From Flavobacterium tiangeerense (GTDB lineage: Bacteria; Bacteroidota; Bacteroidia; Flavobacteriales; Flavobacteriaceae): a stretch of DNA of 64,000 nucleotides. Under the pieces are notes generated by a model. That model was given only the letters and a program-made list of their open reading frames with translations. It was not told the DNA's origin and did not search any database. The stretch is taken from contig NZ_VLKO01000002.1 of assembly GCF_007830355.1 (NCBI RefSeq), positions 1 through 64,000 on the forward strand. Reading direction: 5' to 3'. Position 1 is the stretch's first letter. The number at the start of each line of letters is the position of its first letter. A program made the translations under genes and the position numbers. Positions 36,946-46,403 of this stretch are shown piece by piece.

Positions 36946-39081
36946 ATGATTCCACAATTATTTGTAGAAAGTATCGATTTAGGTGATGGCAGAAGCATCA
37001 CAATCGAGACAGGTCGTTTAGCCAAACAAGCTGATGGATCTGTAGTAGTAAGAATTGGAAAAACTGTTATTTTAGGTACAGTTGTTTCCGCAAGAAAAGC
37101 AAGTCCTGGTATTGATTTTTTACCATTAACGGTAGATTATCGTGAAAAATTTGCCGCAGCAGGTCGTTTTCCTGGAGGTTTCTTTAAAAGAGAAGCACGC
37201 CCTAGTGACAACGAAGTATTAACCATGAGATTGGTAGACCGTGTTTTACGTCCGCTTTTCCCAGATGATTACCATGCTGAAGTTCAAGTTATGATTCAAT
37301 TGATGTCTCATGACGAGGATGTGATGCCAGATGCATTAGCAGGATTAGCAGCTTCGGCAGCACTTGCATTGTCTGATATTCCATTTGAAACTTTAATTTC
37401 TGAGGCTAGAGTTGGACGTATTGATGGTAAATTCATTATCAACCCTTCTCGCGCACAATTAGCATTGTCAGACATTGACATGATGATTGGAGCTTCAACC
37501 GATTCTATCGCCATGGTAGAAGGTGAAATGAAAGAGATTTCAGAAGCAGAAATGCTAGAAGCAATTAAATTTGCTCATGAACACATCAAAGTACAAATTG
37601 CTGCACAAGAAAGATTAGCTGCCGCTTTTGGAAAAAAAGAAGTGCGCACTTACGAAACTGAAAAATCTGATGAAGCTATTTACGCTAAAGTAAAAGCTGC
37701 GTCTTACGATAAAATATATGCTATTGCAAGCAAAGGTTCTTCTAAACAAGAACGTACTGCTGCATTTGCAGAAGTAAAAGAAGAAGTAAAAGCTTTATTT
37801 ACTGAAGAAGAATTGGCTGAAAATGGAGATTTAGTTTCCAAATATTTCTACAAAACCAATAAAGAAGCAGTTCGTAACGTAACCCTAGATTTAGGAACTC
37901 GTCTTGACGGAAGAAAAACAACTGAAATCAGACCAATCTGGTGTGAGGTAGATTATTTACCATCAGTACACGGATCTGCATTGTTTACACGTGGAGAAAC
38001 ACAAGCTTTGGCTACAGCTACTTTAGGAACTTCTAGAGAAGCTAACCAAATTGACTCTCCATCTGAACAAGGTGAAGAAAAATTCTACTTGCATTACAAC
38101 TTCCCTCCTTTCTCAACTGGTGAAGCTCGTCCTTTAAGAGGAACTTCAAGAAGAGAAGTTGGTCACGGAAACTTGGCACAACGCGCCTTGAAAAACATGA
38201 TTCCTGCTGATTGTCCTTATACAATTCGTGTAGTTTCTGAAGTATTAGAATCGAATGGTTCGTCTTCTATGGCTACCGTTTGTGCTGGTACATTATCATT
38301 AATGGACGCTGGTATCCAAATGATTCGTCCAGTTTCTGGAATTGCAATGGGATTGATTACTGACGGAGAACGTTTTGCTGTATTGTCTGACATTCTTGGT
38401 GATGAAGATCATTTAGGAGACATGGACTTTAAAGTAACTGGAACTTCTGAAGGAATTACCGCTTGTCAAATGGACATCAAGATTGATGGTTTGAAATACG
38501 AGATTATGGAAGCTGCATTAGCTCAAGCTCGTGACGGTCGTTTGCATATTCTTGGAAAATTAATTGAAACTCTTGCTGCTCCAAAAGAAGATGTGAAACC
38601 ATACGCTCCAAAAATCATCACCAGAACTATTCCTGGTAACTTTATTGGTGCATTGATTGGACCTGGTGGAAAAGTGATTCAAGAATTACAAAAAGCTACT
38701 GGAACAACTATCGTAATCAACGAGGTAGACGAGCAAGGTGTAATTGAAATTTTAGGTACTGATCCTGCTGGAATTGAAGCAGTATTGGCTAAAATTCAAT
38801 CTATTACCTTCAAACCACAAATGGGTGAAGCTTACGAAGTGAAAGTAATTAAAATGCTTGATTTTGGTGCCGTAGTAGAATATACAGCTGCTCCAGGAAA
38901 TGAAGTATTGTTACACGTATCTGAACTAGCTTGGGAAAGAACTGAAAACGTTACTGATGTTGTAAACATGGGCGATGTGTTTCAAGTGAAATACCTAGGA
39001 CTTGATCCAAAAACTAGAAAAGAAAAAGTATCTCGTAAAGCACTTATCGCTAGACCTCCACGCGAGGAGAAAAAAGAGTAA
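36946..39081 (+). CDS. pnp: polyribonucleotide nucleotidyltransferase
   Basis: 711 residues. Two RNase PH-like domains ([18 protein letters not shown] in the first; [20 protein letters not shown] and [13 protein letters not shown] in the second), then a KH domain ([18 protein letters not shown]) and a C-terminal S1 domain ([20 protein letters not shown]). It degrades RNA from the 3' end using phosphate and takes part in mRNA turnover. Separated from rpsO by a terminator and a gap of 234 bases in which nothing else was recognised. Confidence 0.99.
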   Translation: MIPQLFVESIDLGDGRSITIETGRLAKQADGSVVVRIGKTVILGTVVSARKASPGIDFLPLTVDYREKFAAAGRFPGGFFKREARPSDNEVLTMRLVDRVLRPLFPDDYHAEVQVMIQLMSHDEDVMPDALAGLAASAALALSDIPFETLISEARVGRIDGKFIINPSRAQLALSDIDMMIGASTDSIAMVEGEMKEISEAEMLEAIKFAHEHIKVQIAAQERLAAAFGKKEVRTYETEKSDEAIYAKVKAASYDKIYAIASKGSSKQERTAAFAEVKEEVKALFTEEELAENGDLVSKYFYKTNKEAVRNVTLDLGTRLDGRKTTEIRPIWCEVDYLPSVHGSALFTRGETQALATATLGTSREANQIDSPSEQGEEKFYLHYNFPPFSTGEARPLRGTSRREVGHGNLAQRALKNMIPADCPYTIRVVSEVLESNGSSSMATVCAGTLSLMDAGIQMIRPVSGIAMGLITDGERFAVLSDILGDEDHLGDMDFKVTGTSEGITACQMDIKIDGLKYEIMEAALAQARDGRLHILGKLIETLAAPKEDVKPYAPKIITRTIPGNFIGALIGPGGKVIQELQKATGTTIVINEVDEQGVIEILGTDPAGIEAVLAKIQSITFKPQMGEAYEVKVIKMLDFGAVVEYTAAPGNEVLLHVSELAWERTENVTDVVNMGDVFQVKYLGLDPKTRKEKVSRKALIARPPREEKKE

Positions 39082-39115
39082 TCAGATCTTAGTTTACTAA
39101 AGGTTTATTTATAGA

Positions 39116-39148
39116 AAATCCCGTTCGCAATGCGAACGGGATTTTTGT
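39116..39148 (+). terminator. pnp terminator
   Basis: A perfect 14-bp stem (39116-39129 with 39131-39144) followed by Ts, 34 bases after the pnp stop. Confidence 0.9.
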
Positions 39149-39169
39149 TTTAGGATTGAATTTATAAAT

Positions 39170-39250
39170 AAAAAACCCAGAGCAAGTCTGGGTTTATCTT
39201 ATTTTTTTATAGTGCAGCACTAAAGCAAATGAATAGTAGGGCACTTAATA
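39170..39250 (-). ncRNA. candidate small RNA
   Basis: A minus-strand transcript of about 80 nt is implied by a promoter-like pair (39256-39288) and a terminator: AAACCCAGA (39173-39181) with TCTGGGTTT (39187-39195), followed on the minus strand by Ts. Inside is a near-perfect palindrome, TAGTGC-A-GCACTA (39210-39222). No plausible reading frame is visible. The terminator could instead belong to the upstream Abi gene, so the small RNA is a prediction. Confidence 0.45.
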
Positions 39251-39255
39251 GGGTG

Positions 39256-39288
39256 CAAAGATACAAATAAAACTTTATTTTGTTACAA
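39256..39288 (-). promoter_or_regulatory. promoter (TTG, 22 bases, TATCTTTG)
   Basis: On the minus strand a TTG (39286-39288) and TATCTTTG (39256-39263) have Bacteroidetes-like spacing. The pair lies just after the Abi stop codon and points at the candidate small RNA, not at any gene. Confidence 0.5.
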
Positions 39289-39297
39289 TAATTATCA

Positions 39298-40167
39298 TTA
39301 ATATTGGTAACCTACCTTATTAATGATAATCTCTTTGATTGCCTCGTTTTCAGAATGCTTAAAAAACAAAGCATTCAAATCATTTTCTAAATCATTTTTT
39401 CTCTCGTTAGAAATTGATTTCAAAACAAATGAAATTATTTTTATGGCGGAATCTAATGAATGTCTATTATTACCATTAAAACTTATACTTGGCAATAACG
39501 CAATTCCTTTTGGTGTCATAAAATCAAATAACACACCTCCGTGCGCACATGTATTCCTCACATACACAATGGTATCAAACAAATTTATAAATTTTGATAA
39601 ATTCAAAACACCGTATTGATTAGCAATTTTTAATTTTAACTCATTATCAAGTAATGATTTGAAAGTTTTGAGTACTGCACCAAATGTAAAAAACTCTAAT
39701 GTTTTCCAAGCAGGTGCATACAAATCATTTATATTATTTGAATGGTGCAATTTTATAGTTTTATTTGTTCTTTTAAAATCATCATTGTAATATTTTCCAA
39801 TTGTTTTGATATAACTGTGATTGATAACTCTAGGATTGATAAACCAAGTTGGAGAAGATTTGTATTTATTAGAAACATAATAAACTAATTTTGTCCTAAA
39901 ATTAATTTCTATTCTGTTCAAGTATTTCAAAAGTAAATTTCTCAAATCGACATCCAAGTAATATAAAGTAACAGCATTAGAGAATAAAGTACCTTCTTGA
40001 AATTGATGGCTTGCATTTATTTCAAAAGGATGCCAATAAAATCCTAATCGATAATAACCAATATCCAGCAAAATTTCTTTCACTTTTTCAGGCTCTAAAT
40101 CTAAAATCATTCCTCTTTCTTGAAGTTTTAAAATCTGATTATCAACATCTGTCGCAATACCTGCCAT
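39298..40167 (-). CDS. Abi family protein (AbiD/F-like, HEPN)
   Basis: 289 residues matching the Abi_2 pattern: QILKLQERGMILDLEPEKVKE, IGYYRLGFYWHPF, LDVDLRNLLLKYLNRIEINFR and LYAPAWKTLEFFTFGAVLK. The RX4H motif of HEPN ribonucleases is present as Arg204-NTCA-His209 in VYVRNTCAHGG. Proteins of this family stop phage growth by abortive infection, probably by RNA cleavage after infection. It lies divergent from the type III restriction-modification genes, so the three form a defence island. No partner antitoxin gene is adjacent. Confidence 0.9.
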   Translation of the reverse strand: MAGIATDVDNQILKLQERGMILDLEPEKVKEILLDIGYYRLGFYWHPFEINASHQFQEGTLFSNAVTLYYLDVDLRNLLLKYLNRIEINFRTKLVYYVSNKYKSSPTWFINPRVINHSYIKTIGKYYNDDFKRTNKTIKLHHSNNINDLYAPAWKTLEFFTFGAVLKTFKSLLDNELKLKIANQYGVLNLSKFINLFDTIVYVRNTCAHGGVLFDFMTPKGIALLPSISFNGNNRHSLDSAIKIISFVLKSISNERKNDLENDLNALFFKHSENEAIKEIIINKVGYQY

Positions 40168-40276
40168 CGTTTTTTCTCACAAAGATGGACTTTATTTTGA
40201 TAATAAATAATCAAACTTATACACAAATAAACCTAGTTTTTAACAATGCATTCTTTTTATTACACTTTTAAAAAAC

Positions 40277-40284
40277 TATATTTG
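40277..40284 (+). promoter_or_regulatory. -7 promoter box (TATATTTG)
   Basis: Exact TAnnTTTG match. Transcription from here would enter the long hairpin at 40347 and continue to the methylase gene. No clear -33 element was seen. Confidence 0.4.
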
Positions 40285-40346
40285 TTACATAACTAAAATC
40301 AGTATTGAAAAGATAAATAGATAATATATAACAACATATAAAAATT

Positions 40347-40515
40347 AGCGTTTAGCGAAAATTCCTGTATCTGAAATCGACCAAATTTTAAATACCTACA
40401 GGAGAGTTTAAGTTAACGTTCATGCCAAAGGCGTGGGCGTTGCTTTACTTTGTAGGTAGGGTTCTTGGTCGGACCTCAGATACGAGTATTGCAATTAGCC
40501 TACGCTTCTTTTTTG
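40347..40515 (+). ncRNA. long near-palindromic structured element before mod
   Basis: Five nested stems fold this region into one extended hairpin. They pair AGCGT (40347-40351) with ACGCT (40502-40506), GTATCTGA (40367-40374) with TCAGATAC (40476-40483), CGACCAA (40378-40384) with TTGGTCG (40465-40471), TACCTACA (40393-40400) with TGTAGGTA (40451-40458), and a 12-base arm 40415-40426 with 40430-40441 around an AAA loop. The outermost arm is followed by a T-rich tract. This could be a structured RNA or leader, or a small non-autonomous mobile element. It is more G/C-rich than its surroundings. Confidence 0.55.
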
Positions 40516-40531
40516 TTACTCCAACAAAAAC

Positions 40532-42496
40532 ATGAAACTATACGCAACGGTCGAATCCCTCTTAAAAAATGAACCCAATTTTGTAACCGATGACGGTGAC
40601 TTGAAAAAGTGGGTCATCATTAGCAAAGCACAAAATTGCGATACAGAATTAATCTCCTTATTACTGGAAAATCCAGAAATTAAAACTCGTTTTTTTATTC
40701 CTGTTAAAGATATCATGGTTTTTAATCAAGCCTTATTTATTGAATTTATGGAGCAAAAGAATTATCTGAACGATAGTTTTACGGCTTATAAAAACAAAAT
40801 AGGATTAACAATTGACGGCAAATTCTTAAACCAACGAAACGAAGTAGCTTTAGTCTGGCCTTATAAAGATTGTATTCTCGAAGGAGGACAAAGTCGAGAA
40901 GAAGACAAACGAGAAGAAATTTTCTTTAATGAAATCTTGGCACAAGACGAAATCAACCAATTGTTAGACCCAAAAGTTTTTACCAATGCCAAAACGTATA
41001 GCCCTCTAACCCCCGAAGGGGGAATCTTTGAAGGATTTACAAGAAATGAGCAAGGTACCATAACCGATAATTTGATTATAAAAGGGAATAACTTGTTGGC
41101 TTTGCATTCTTTAAAAGAAGAGTTTGCTGGAAAAGTAAAGCTCATTTATATCGACCCACCCTATAATACAGGTAGTGATAGTTTTGGGTATAATGACAAT
41201 TTTAATCATTCTACTTGGTTGACTTTTATGAAGAATCGATTGGAAGTTGCGAAGTCTTTATTAAGTTCTTCGGGTATTTTTCTTGTTCAATGTAGTTTTC
41301 ATCAATTTGCCTATTTAAAAGTATTAATGAATGATATTTTTGAAAAGCATTTATGTGATTTTAATATTCAAGTTAGACATCCAGATAGAGCATTGACAGG
41401 AGATAAAGAATATAATGATGTAGTTGAATATTTACTTATCTATTCTAATGATATTCAGCGTAAAATGCCTTTCCAAGAAGTCCTAAAAACTATTGATGAT
41501 TATACTTTAGAAGTTATTATTAATGACGATGTTGTTCCTGAAATAATTAAATGTGATAACAAACTAGTTGAAGTTTATTATCCCAATCAATACAAAGTAA
41601 ATAATATTAATGCGAACGAAAATGGATTAAAAAAAATTAGTATTAGGGGATCAATAAGAGAAAAAAATAGTAGTGGTAGATTTTTTGTTAAACATCTAGA
41701 GCATTTAAAAGGCTATCCATCAGAAACATTATTTAAAGTTCCTGATATGGGAGATGATGCTGTTAGTTATAGGTATTTCTATTCAGCACCAGATAAAAAG
41801 AAAAATGGAGGTTATTTTCAAGGAATGCCAACGAGTTCAAATATTACAAAGAAACAATATTCCAATTTCTATAATTTTGAAAAGGAATATAATAATGTTT
41901 CTAAACAAGGAGGGGTGGAATTTAGAAATGGTAAAAAGCCAGAAGAATTATTGAAATTCATAATTGAACTTTTTACAAACACAGATGATTTGGTTTTAGA
42001 TTATCATTTAGGAAGTGGAACTACTGCTTCCGTTTGTCATAAATTGAATAGGCGATACATCGGAATTGAGCAAATGCAAAATCAAATTGATTTGTCTCTT
42101 ACAAGATTAAATAATGTGATTTCTGGAGACTCAACTGGAATTTCAAAATCCGTCAATTGGCAAGGTGGTGGTTCTTTCACTTATATAGAACTCAAAAAAT
42201 ACAATCAAACTTTTTTAGATAAAATTGTAGAAGCTAAAGACAGCAAGACTTTGTTAGAGATTTGGGAGGAAATGAAAAACAAATCTTTTTTGAATTACAA
42301 TATCGCTATTCAAAAACAAGAAGAACACATAGAAGACTTCAAAAAATTGGAGTTCTCAGCACAACAAGCACTCTTAATTTCTTTATTGGATAAAAATCAA
42401 TTGTATGTTAATCTTTCTTCTTTAGAAGATAAAGATTTTGAGTGTACAGAAAGTGAACTCAAGGTAACTAAAGATTTTTATCAACTGAAAAAGTAA
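40532..42496 (+). CDS. type III restriction-modification DNA methylase (Mod)
   Basis: 654 residues. A beta-type order of motifs is seen: the catalytic DPPY (208-211, in YIDPPYNTG) comes first and the AdoMet-binding LDYHLGSGTTAS (about 489-500) later. The region between (about 230-460) is the variable target recognition domain. N- and C-terminal extensions fit type III Mod rather than orphan methylases. An unusual SPLTPEGG peptide at 157-164 is encoded by a C5-GAA-G5 palindrome and looks like an in-frame insertion. Together with res (98 bases downstream) it makes a type III system; it methylates adenine in a short asymmetric site, whose sequence is unknown. Confidence 0.93.
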   Translation: MKLYATVESLLKNEPNFVTDDGDLKKWVIISKAQNCDTELISLLLENPEIKTRFFIPVKDIMVFNQALFIEFMEQKNYLNDSFTAYKNKIGLTIDGKFLNQRNEVALVWPYKDCILEGGQSREEDKREEIFFNEILAQDEINQLLDPKVFTNAKTYSPLTPEGGIFEGFTRNEQGTITDNLIIKGNNLLALHSLKEEFAGKVKLIYIDPPYNTGSDSFGYNDNFNHSTWLTFMKNRLEVAKSLLSSSGIFLVQCSFHQFAYLKVLMNDIFEKHLCDFNIQVRHPDRALTGDKEYNDVVEYLLIYSNDIQRKMPFQEVLKTIDDYTLEVIINDDVVPEIIKCDNKLVEVYYPNQYKVNNINANENGLKKISIRGSIREKNSSGRFFVKHLEHLKGYPSETLFKVPDMGDDAVSYRYFYSAPDKKKNGGYFQGMPTSSNITKKQYSNFYNFEKEYNNVSKQGGVEFRNGKKPEELLKFIIELFTNTDDLVLDYHLGSGTTASVCHKLNRRYIGIEQMQNQIDLSLTRLNNVISGDSTGISKSVNWQGGGSFTYIELKKYNQTFLDKIVEAKDSKTLLEIWEEMKNKSFLNYNIAIQKQEEHIEDFKKLEFSAQQALLISLLDKNQLYVNLSSLEDKDFECTESELKVTKDFYQLKK

Positions 42497-42510
42497 CCCA
42501 ATATTGATAT

Positions 42511-42572
42511 TTCGACAAAGGAGAAATCACATCCGATTGATTAGTGTGATGAGATTCCTCCTTCGTCGGAAT
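42511..42572 (+). repeat. dispersed palindromic repeat between mod and res
   Basis: TTCGACAAAGGAG at the left pairs with CTCCTTCGTCGGAA at the right, and AAATCACA pairs with TGTGATGAGATT, giving a long imperfect hairpin. I recognise the unit as a common intergenic repeat of Flavobacterium. There is no T run, so it is not a simple terminator; it may reduce res expression relative to mod or protect the mRNA. Confidence 0.7.
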
Positions 42573-42594
42573 AACAAAACAACAACAATCATTT

Positions 42595-45162
42595 ATGGCT
42601 TATTTATACGATACATTAATAGAAGAGTTTGGCAAAAGAGCTATTACTAAAATTGAAATCCCTAATTATATTTCTGGTAATCTTAAACCCAGTTATGGAG
42701 AAAGAGAGTATCAAAAAGAAGCTTTTCAGCGTTTTATACTTTTTTATAACGAAGATTTTGAAGGTAAGCCCAGAAAACCATTTCACTTGATGTACAATAT
42801 GGCGACAGGAAGTGGTAAAACACTTATTATGGCTGGATTAATGCTTTATCTGTATGAAAAAGGATATCGTAACTTTTTGTTTTTTGTGCATTCTAATACC
42901 ATTTTGGATAAAACAAGAGAGAATTTTTTGAATGCTTCGGCTAGCAAATATTTATTCAATCAAGATATTGTTGTCAATGGACAGAAAGTATATATAAAAG
43001 AAGTCAGAAACTTTGATGAAGCCGATGATAGAAATATCAATATTCATTTTACTTCGATTCAAAAACTACATTCGGACTTGGTGCAAAGCGAGAAAGAAAA
43101 CGCTTTGAGTTTGGAGGATTTTAAAAATAGAAAAATAGTTTTATTAGGAGACGAAGCGCATCATTATAATGCCAATACACAAAGCCAAACGCAATTGTTT
43201 CAAAGTTGGGAAAAATTAATCGAAGATATTCATCAGGCAGATTTGAATAACATATTGTTAGAATTCACGGCTACTTTAGATTATGAAAAATCAGATATAG
43301 TCAAGAAATATGAAGACAAAGTGCTTTTTAAATATGATTTAAAACAGTTTCGATTGGATAAATTTTCAAAGGAAATTAATTTAATTCGATCTAATTATGA
43401 TGAAAAAGAGCGCATCATTCAAGCCATTATTCTCAATCAATACCGACAGGAATTAGCAACCAAACAAAATATCAATTTAAAACCTGTAATTCTTTTTAAG
43501 GCAAAACAAACCATAAAAGAGTCAGAACAAAACAAACAAAATTTTCATCGATTGATTGAAAGTTTAGATGGAGTTAGTATTGATGCGATTCGAGAAACTT
43601 CAACGGTAGCGATTGTTCAGAAAGCTTTTTCTTTTTTTGATAAAATTAATTTGTCTTCAAACGAATTGGCTAAAAGGCTAAAATCCAATTTTCGTCCAGA
43701 AAATTGTTTGAGTGCTAATGATGAAAAAGAGGCCGAAGCCAATCAGATAAAATTGAATACACTTGAGGATGCCAATAATCCGATTCGAGCCATATTCGCT
43801 GTTCAAAAATTAAATGAAGGTTGGGACGTTTTGAATTTGTTTGACATTGTGCGTTTGTATGAAGGACAAAATTCGGGAGGATCCAATAAAACTTTCGGAA
43901 AAACGACTGTTGCCGAAGCCCAGTTAATAGGTAGAGGAGCACGATATTTTCCATTTACCTTAGATATCGACCAAGACAAATACAGAAGGAAATATGATGA
44001 TCAAATAGATAATGATTTTAAGGTTTTGGAAGAATTATATTATCATACAAAAGACGAAAGCAAATATATTTCGGAACTCAAAAAAGCATTAGAGCATTTT
44101 GGCAGCACAGAGAAAGAAGAGGATATGATTCAATTATCCCTGGAATTGAAAGATGCTTTCAAAACAACTGATTTTTACAAAACAGGAACGGTCATTTTTA
44201 ATAAGAGAAAAGAAAAGAGCTACGCCAATGTGAAATCATTTGCTGATTTGGGAGTTGTGAAAAAAAATTATGAATACATTTTGTCTTCTGGAAGTGGTAG
44301 AATGTCAGGAATGTTTTCTAACGATTATGAAATTTTAGACGATAAAAATATTGCAAAAGATGTCAAGCTGAATGAAATAGAAAATCAACATATTATCAGA
44401 ACTGCATTAGCACAAAATCCATTTTTTCATTTCGATAAATTATCAAAATATTTTCCAAATATTGAGTCAACAAGTTTTTTTATCAATAACAAAGACTATT
44501 TAGGCAATCTTGAAATCGCTTTTATCGGAAATAAAAACCGACTAGAAAACATTTCAAATAAAGACTATTTGCTAGGAATTCAAGGATTATTGTCAGCCAT
44601 TGAAATTGAAATAAAAGCAAATTTGACTCAATATGAAGGTTCAGATTATATTCAGAAAAAAGTACATGAAGTTTTTAGAGACAAACCTTTACGAATAAAC
44701 AAATACGACGAAAGAGCTAATGGGCAGGAAAGCCTAATAATCAACGAACCGTGGTATGTTTACAATGCGAATTATGGAACAAGCGAAGAGAAAGATTTTG
44801 TAACAATGTTTGCTAAGAGATTTGAAACTTTAAACAAAAAATTTGATAATATCTTTTTGATCAGAAATGAAAGAGAGATAAAAATCATTGATAAATTAGG
44901 TCGTGCTTTTGAACCCGATTTTCTTTTATTTTGCAAGCAAAAAGAAGGAGAAGAATTGACTTTTCAAGTGTTTATTGAACCCAAAGGAGGACATTTAATT
45001 TCTCACGATAAATGGAAAGAAGATTTTCTTAAAGAAATAGAAGTTGAAAAAAGAACGATAAAAATTAATACCGATAAATATAGAATAACAGGTGTTCCAT
45101 TTTATAATAATCGAGTGGAAAATGATTTTAAAAAATCATTAGAAAGCGTTCTAGAGGTTTGA
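42595..45162 (+). CDS. type III restriction enzyme, Res subunit
   Basis: 855 residues. Superfamily 2 helicase motifs come first: Walker A ATGSGKT (70-76), LLGDEAHHYN with the DEAH-type box, LEFTATLDYEKSD (motif III), FAVQKLNEGWDVLNLFDIVRL and AQLIGRGARYFPF (motifs V and VI). The nuclease domain is at the end: FEPDFLLF followed by FIEPKGGHL supplies the D...ExK active site. With Mod it cuts DNA away from two unmethylated sites after ATP hydrolysis. Both motifs are complete, so the subunit appears functional. Confidence 0.95.
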   Translation: MAYLYDTLIEEFGKRAITKIEIPNYISGNLKPSYGEREYQKEAFQRFILFYNEDFEGKPRKPFHLMYNMATGSGKTLIMAGLMLYLYEKGYRNFLFFVHSNTILDKTRENFLNASASKYLFNQDIVVNGQKVYIKEVRNFDEADDRNINIHFTSIQKLHSDLVQSEKENALSLEDFKNRKIVLLGDEAHHYNANTQSQTQLFQSWEKLIEDIHQADLNNILLEFTATLDYEKSDIVKKYEDKVLFKYDLKQFRLDKFSKEINLIRSNYDEKERIIQAIILNQYRQELATKQNINLKPVILFKAKQTIKESEQNKQNFHRLIESLDGVSIDAIRETSTVAIVQKAFSFFDKINLSSNELAKRLKSNFRPENCLSANDEKEAEANQIKLNTLEDANNPIRAIFAVQKLNEGWDVLNLFDIVRLYEGQNSGGSNKTFGKTTVAEAQLIGRGARYFPFTLDIDQDKYRRKYDDQIDNDFKVLEELYYHTKDESKYISELKKALEHFGSTEKEEDMIQLSLELKDAFKTTDFYKTGTVIFNKRKEKSYANVKSFADLGVVKKNYEYILSSGSGRMSGMFSNDYEILDDKNIAKDVKLNEIENQHIIRTALAQNPFFHFDKLSKYFPNIESTSFFINNKDYLGNLEIAFIGNKNRLENISNKDYLLGIQGLLSAIEIEIKANLTQYEGSDYIQKKVHEVFRDKPLRINKYDERANGQESLIINEPWYVYNANYGTSEEKDFVTMFAKRFETLNKKFDNIFLIRNEREIKIIDKLGRAFEPDFLLFCKQKEGEELTFQVFIEPKGGHLISHDKWKEDFLKEIEVEKRTIKINTDKYRITGVPFYNNRVENDFKKSLESVLEV

Positions 45163-45189
45163 TAAAATAGAATTCAATTCTAGCATCGT

Positions 45190-45260
45190 TTGCATTAGGG
45201 ATAGCAGTGGAAATCCTTTTATGCGCCGCGGCGAATAAAAAGATTGTAACGTATAGGAAG
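45190..45260 (+). repeat. dispersed repeat, copy 1
   Basis: Begins TTGCATTAGGGATAGCAG and is similar, in inverted orientation, to 46551-46619. A perfect GC-rich palindrome CGCCGCGGCG lies inside (45224-45233). I know this unit as a frequent intergenic sequence in Flavobacterium. It lies between res and rpoD. Confidence 0.65.
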
Positions 45261-45382
45261 ATTCGTCGCAGCGAAAATGCCCAAAAAAATCTTTTTAAAA
45301 TAAAATTTAAAAATAAATGTAACTTTTTTGCAACTCCTTACGTATAACAATTTGTACACTTTAAAATTGAGGAGACAACACC

Positions 45383-46246
45383 ATGAGACAACTTAAAATT
45401 ACCAAGCAGGTAACGAATCGTGAAACTGCATCATTAGACAAATACTTACAAGAAATTGGAAAAGTTGATCTTATCACGGCTGATGAAGAGGTAGAGTTAG
45501 CACAAAAGATTAAAGCTGGTGACCAGCGCGCCTTAGAGAAATTAACAAAAGCCAACTTACGTTTCGTAGTATCGGTGGCAAAACAATATCAAAACCAAGG
45601 TTTAACCCTTCCCGATTTAATTAACGAAGGAAATCTTGGACTTATAAAAGCAGCACAACGTTTTGATGAAACACGTGGTTTTAAATTCATTTCATATGCT
45701 GTATGGTGGATTCGTCAATCGATTTTGCAAGCTTTGGCTGAGCAGTCTCGTATTGTACGTTTGCCATTAAACAAAATTGGTTCTATCAACAAAATCAACA
45801 AGATGTACGCGTTATTAGAGCAATCTAACGAGCGTCCGCCATCTGCTGAGGAAATTGCAAAAGAACTAGACATGACCGTAAATGATGTAAAAGAGTCTAT
45901 GAAAAACTCTGGTCGTCACTTATCCATGGATGCTCCACTTGTAGAAGGTGAAGATTCTAACCTGTACGATGTATTGCGTTCTGGAGAGTCTCCAAACCCA
46001 GATAGAGAGTTAATTCACGAGTCATTACGCACCGAAATTGAGCGTTCTCTTGAAACTCTTACACCTCGTGAGGCTGATGTAGTTCGTTTGTATTTTGGTC
46101 TTGGAGACCAACACCCAATGACTTTAGAAGAGATTGGAGAAACTTTCGACCTAACTCGTGAGCGTGTACGTCAAATCAAGGAAAAAGCAATCCGTAGATT
46201 AAAACATACTTCTAGAAGTAAAATTTTAAAAACCTATTTAGGATAA
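45383..46246 (+). CDS. rpoD: primary RNA polymerase sigma factor
   Basis: 287 residues, the short Bacteroidetes form without region 1.1. Regions follow in order: 1.2 ([17 protein letters not shown]), 2 ([38 protein letters not shown]), 3 and 4 ([36 protein letters not shown]). It directs polymerase to housekeeping promoters, including the TAnnTTTG boxes noted in this window. It lies beyond the defence island that separates it from pnp. Confidence 0.98.
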   Translation: MRQLKITKQVTNRETASLDKYLQEIGKVDLITADEEVELAQKIKAGDQRALEKLTKANLRFVVSVAKQYQNQGLTLPDLINEGNLGLIKAAQRFDETRGFKFISYAVWWIRQSILQALAEQSRIVRLPLNKIGSINKINKMYALLEQSNERPPSAEEIAKELDMTVNDVKESMKNSGRHLSMDAPLVEGEDSNLYDVLRSGESPNPDRELIHESLRTEIERSLETLTPREADVVRLYFGLGDQHPMTLEEIGETFDLTRERVRQIKEKAIRRLKHTSRSKILKTYLG

Positions 46247-46254
46247 CTATATTT

Positions 46255-46317
46255 GTTTCAAGTTTAAAGTTTCAGGTTGCTCAAAACATCTTGAAACCTT
46301 AAACTTGAAACTTTTTT
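46255..46317 (+). terminator. rpoD terminator, repeat-derived hairpin
   Basis: A 22-bp nearly perfect stem (46255-46276 with 46290-46311) built of GTTTCAAG-type units, followed by six Ts. It shares its sequence vocabulary with the repeat at 24422-24469. Confidence 0.75.
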
Positions 46318-46365
46318 AAAGCAAACAACAGTCTGATTAACTGTTCGTTTTTTGATTGATGATTG

Positions 46366-46397
46366 AAACCTCGGCTGATTACCGAGGTTTTATTTTT
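46366..46397 (+). terminator. terminator-like hairpin
   Basis: AAACCTCGG (46366-46374) pairs with CCGAGGTTT (46382-46390), followed by a T-rich tract. Confidence 0.7.
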
Positions 46398-46403
46398 TTC
46401 AAT

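Noticed and set aside
39210..39222. 13-base palindrome considered as an operator or attachment site
   Set aside because: Isolated and without a second copy nearby; better seen as part of the candidate small RNA.
40011..40271. 86-codon plus-strand frame opposite the start of the Abi gene
   Set aside because: Mostly antisense to the Abi coding sequence; no recognisable domain or start signal.
45163..45382. Possible small gene or RNA between res and rpoD
   Set aside because: The structure there is explained by a dispersed repeat with a GC-rich palindrome; no frame of note.
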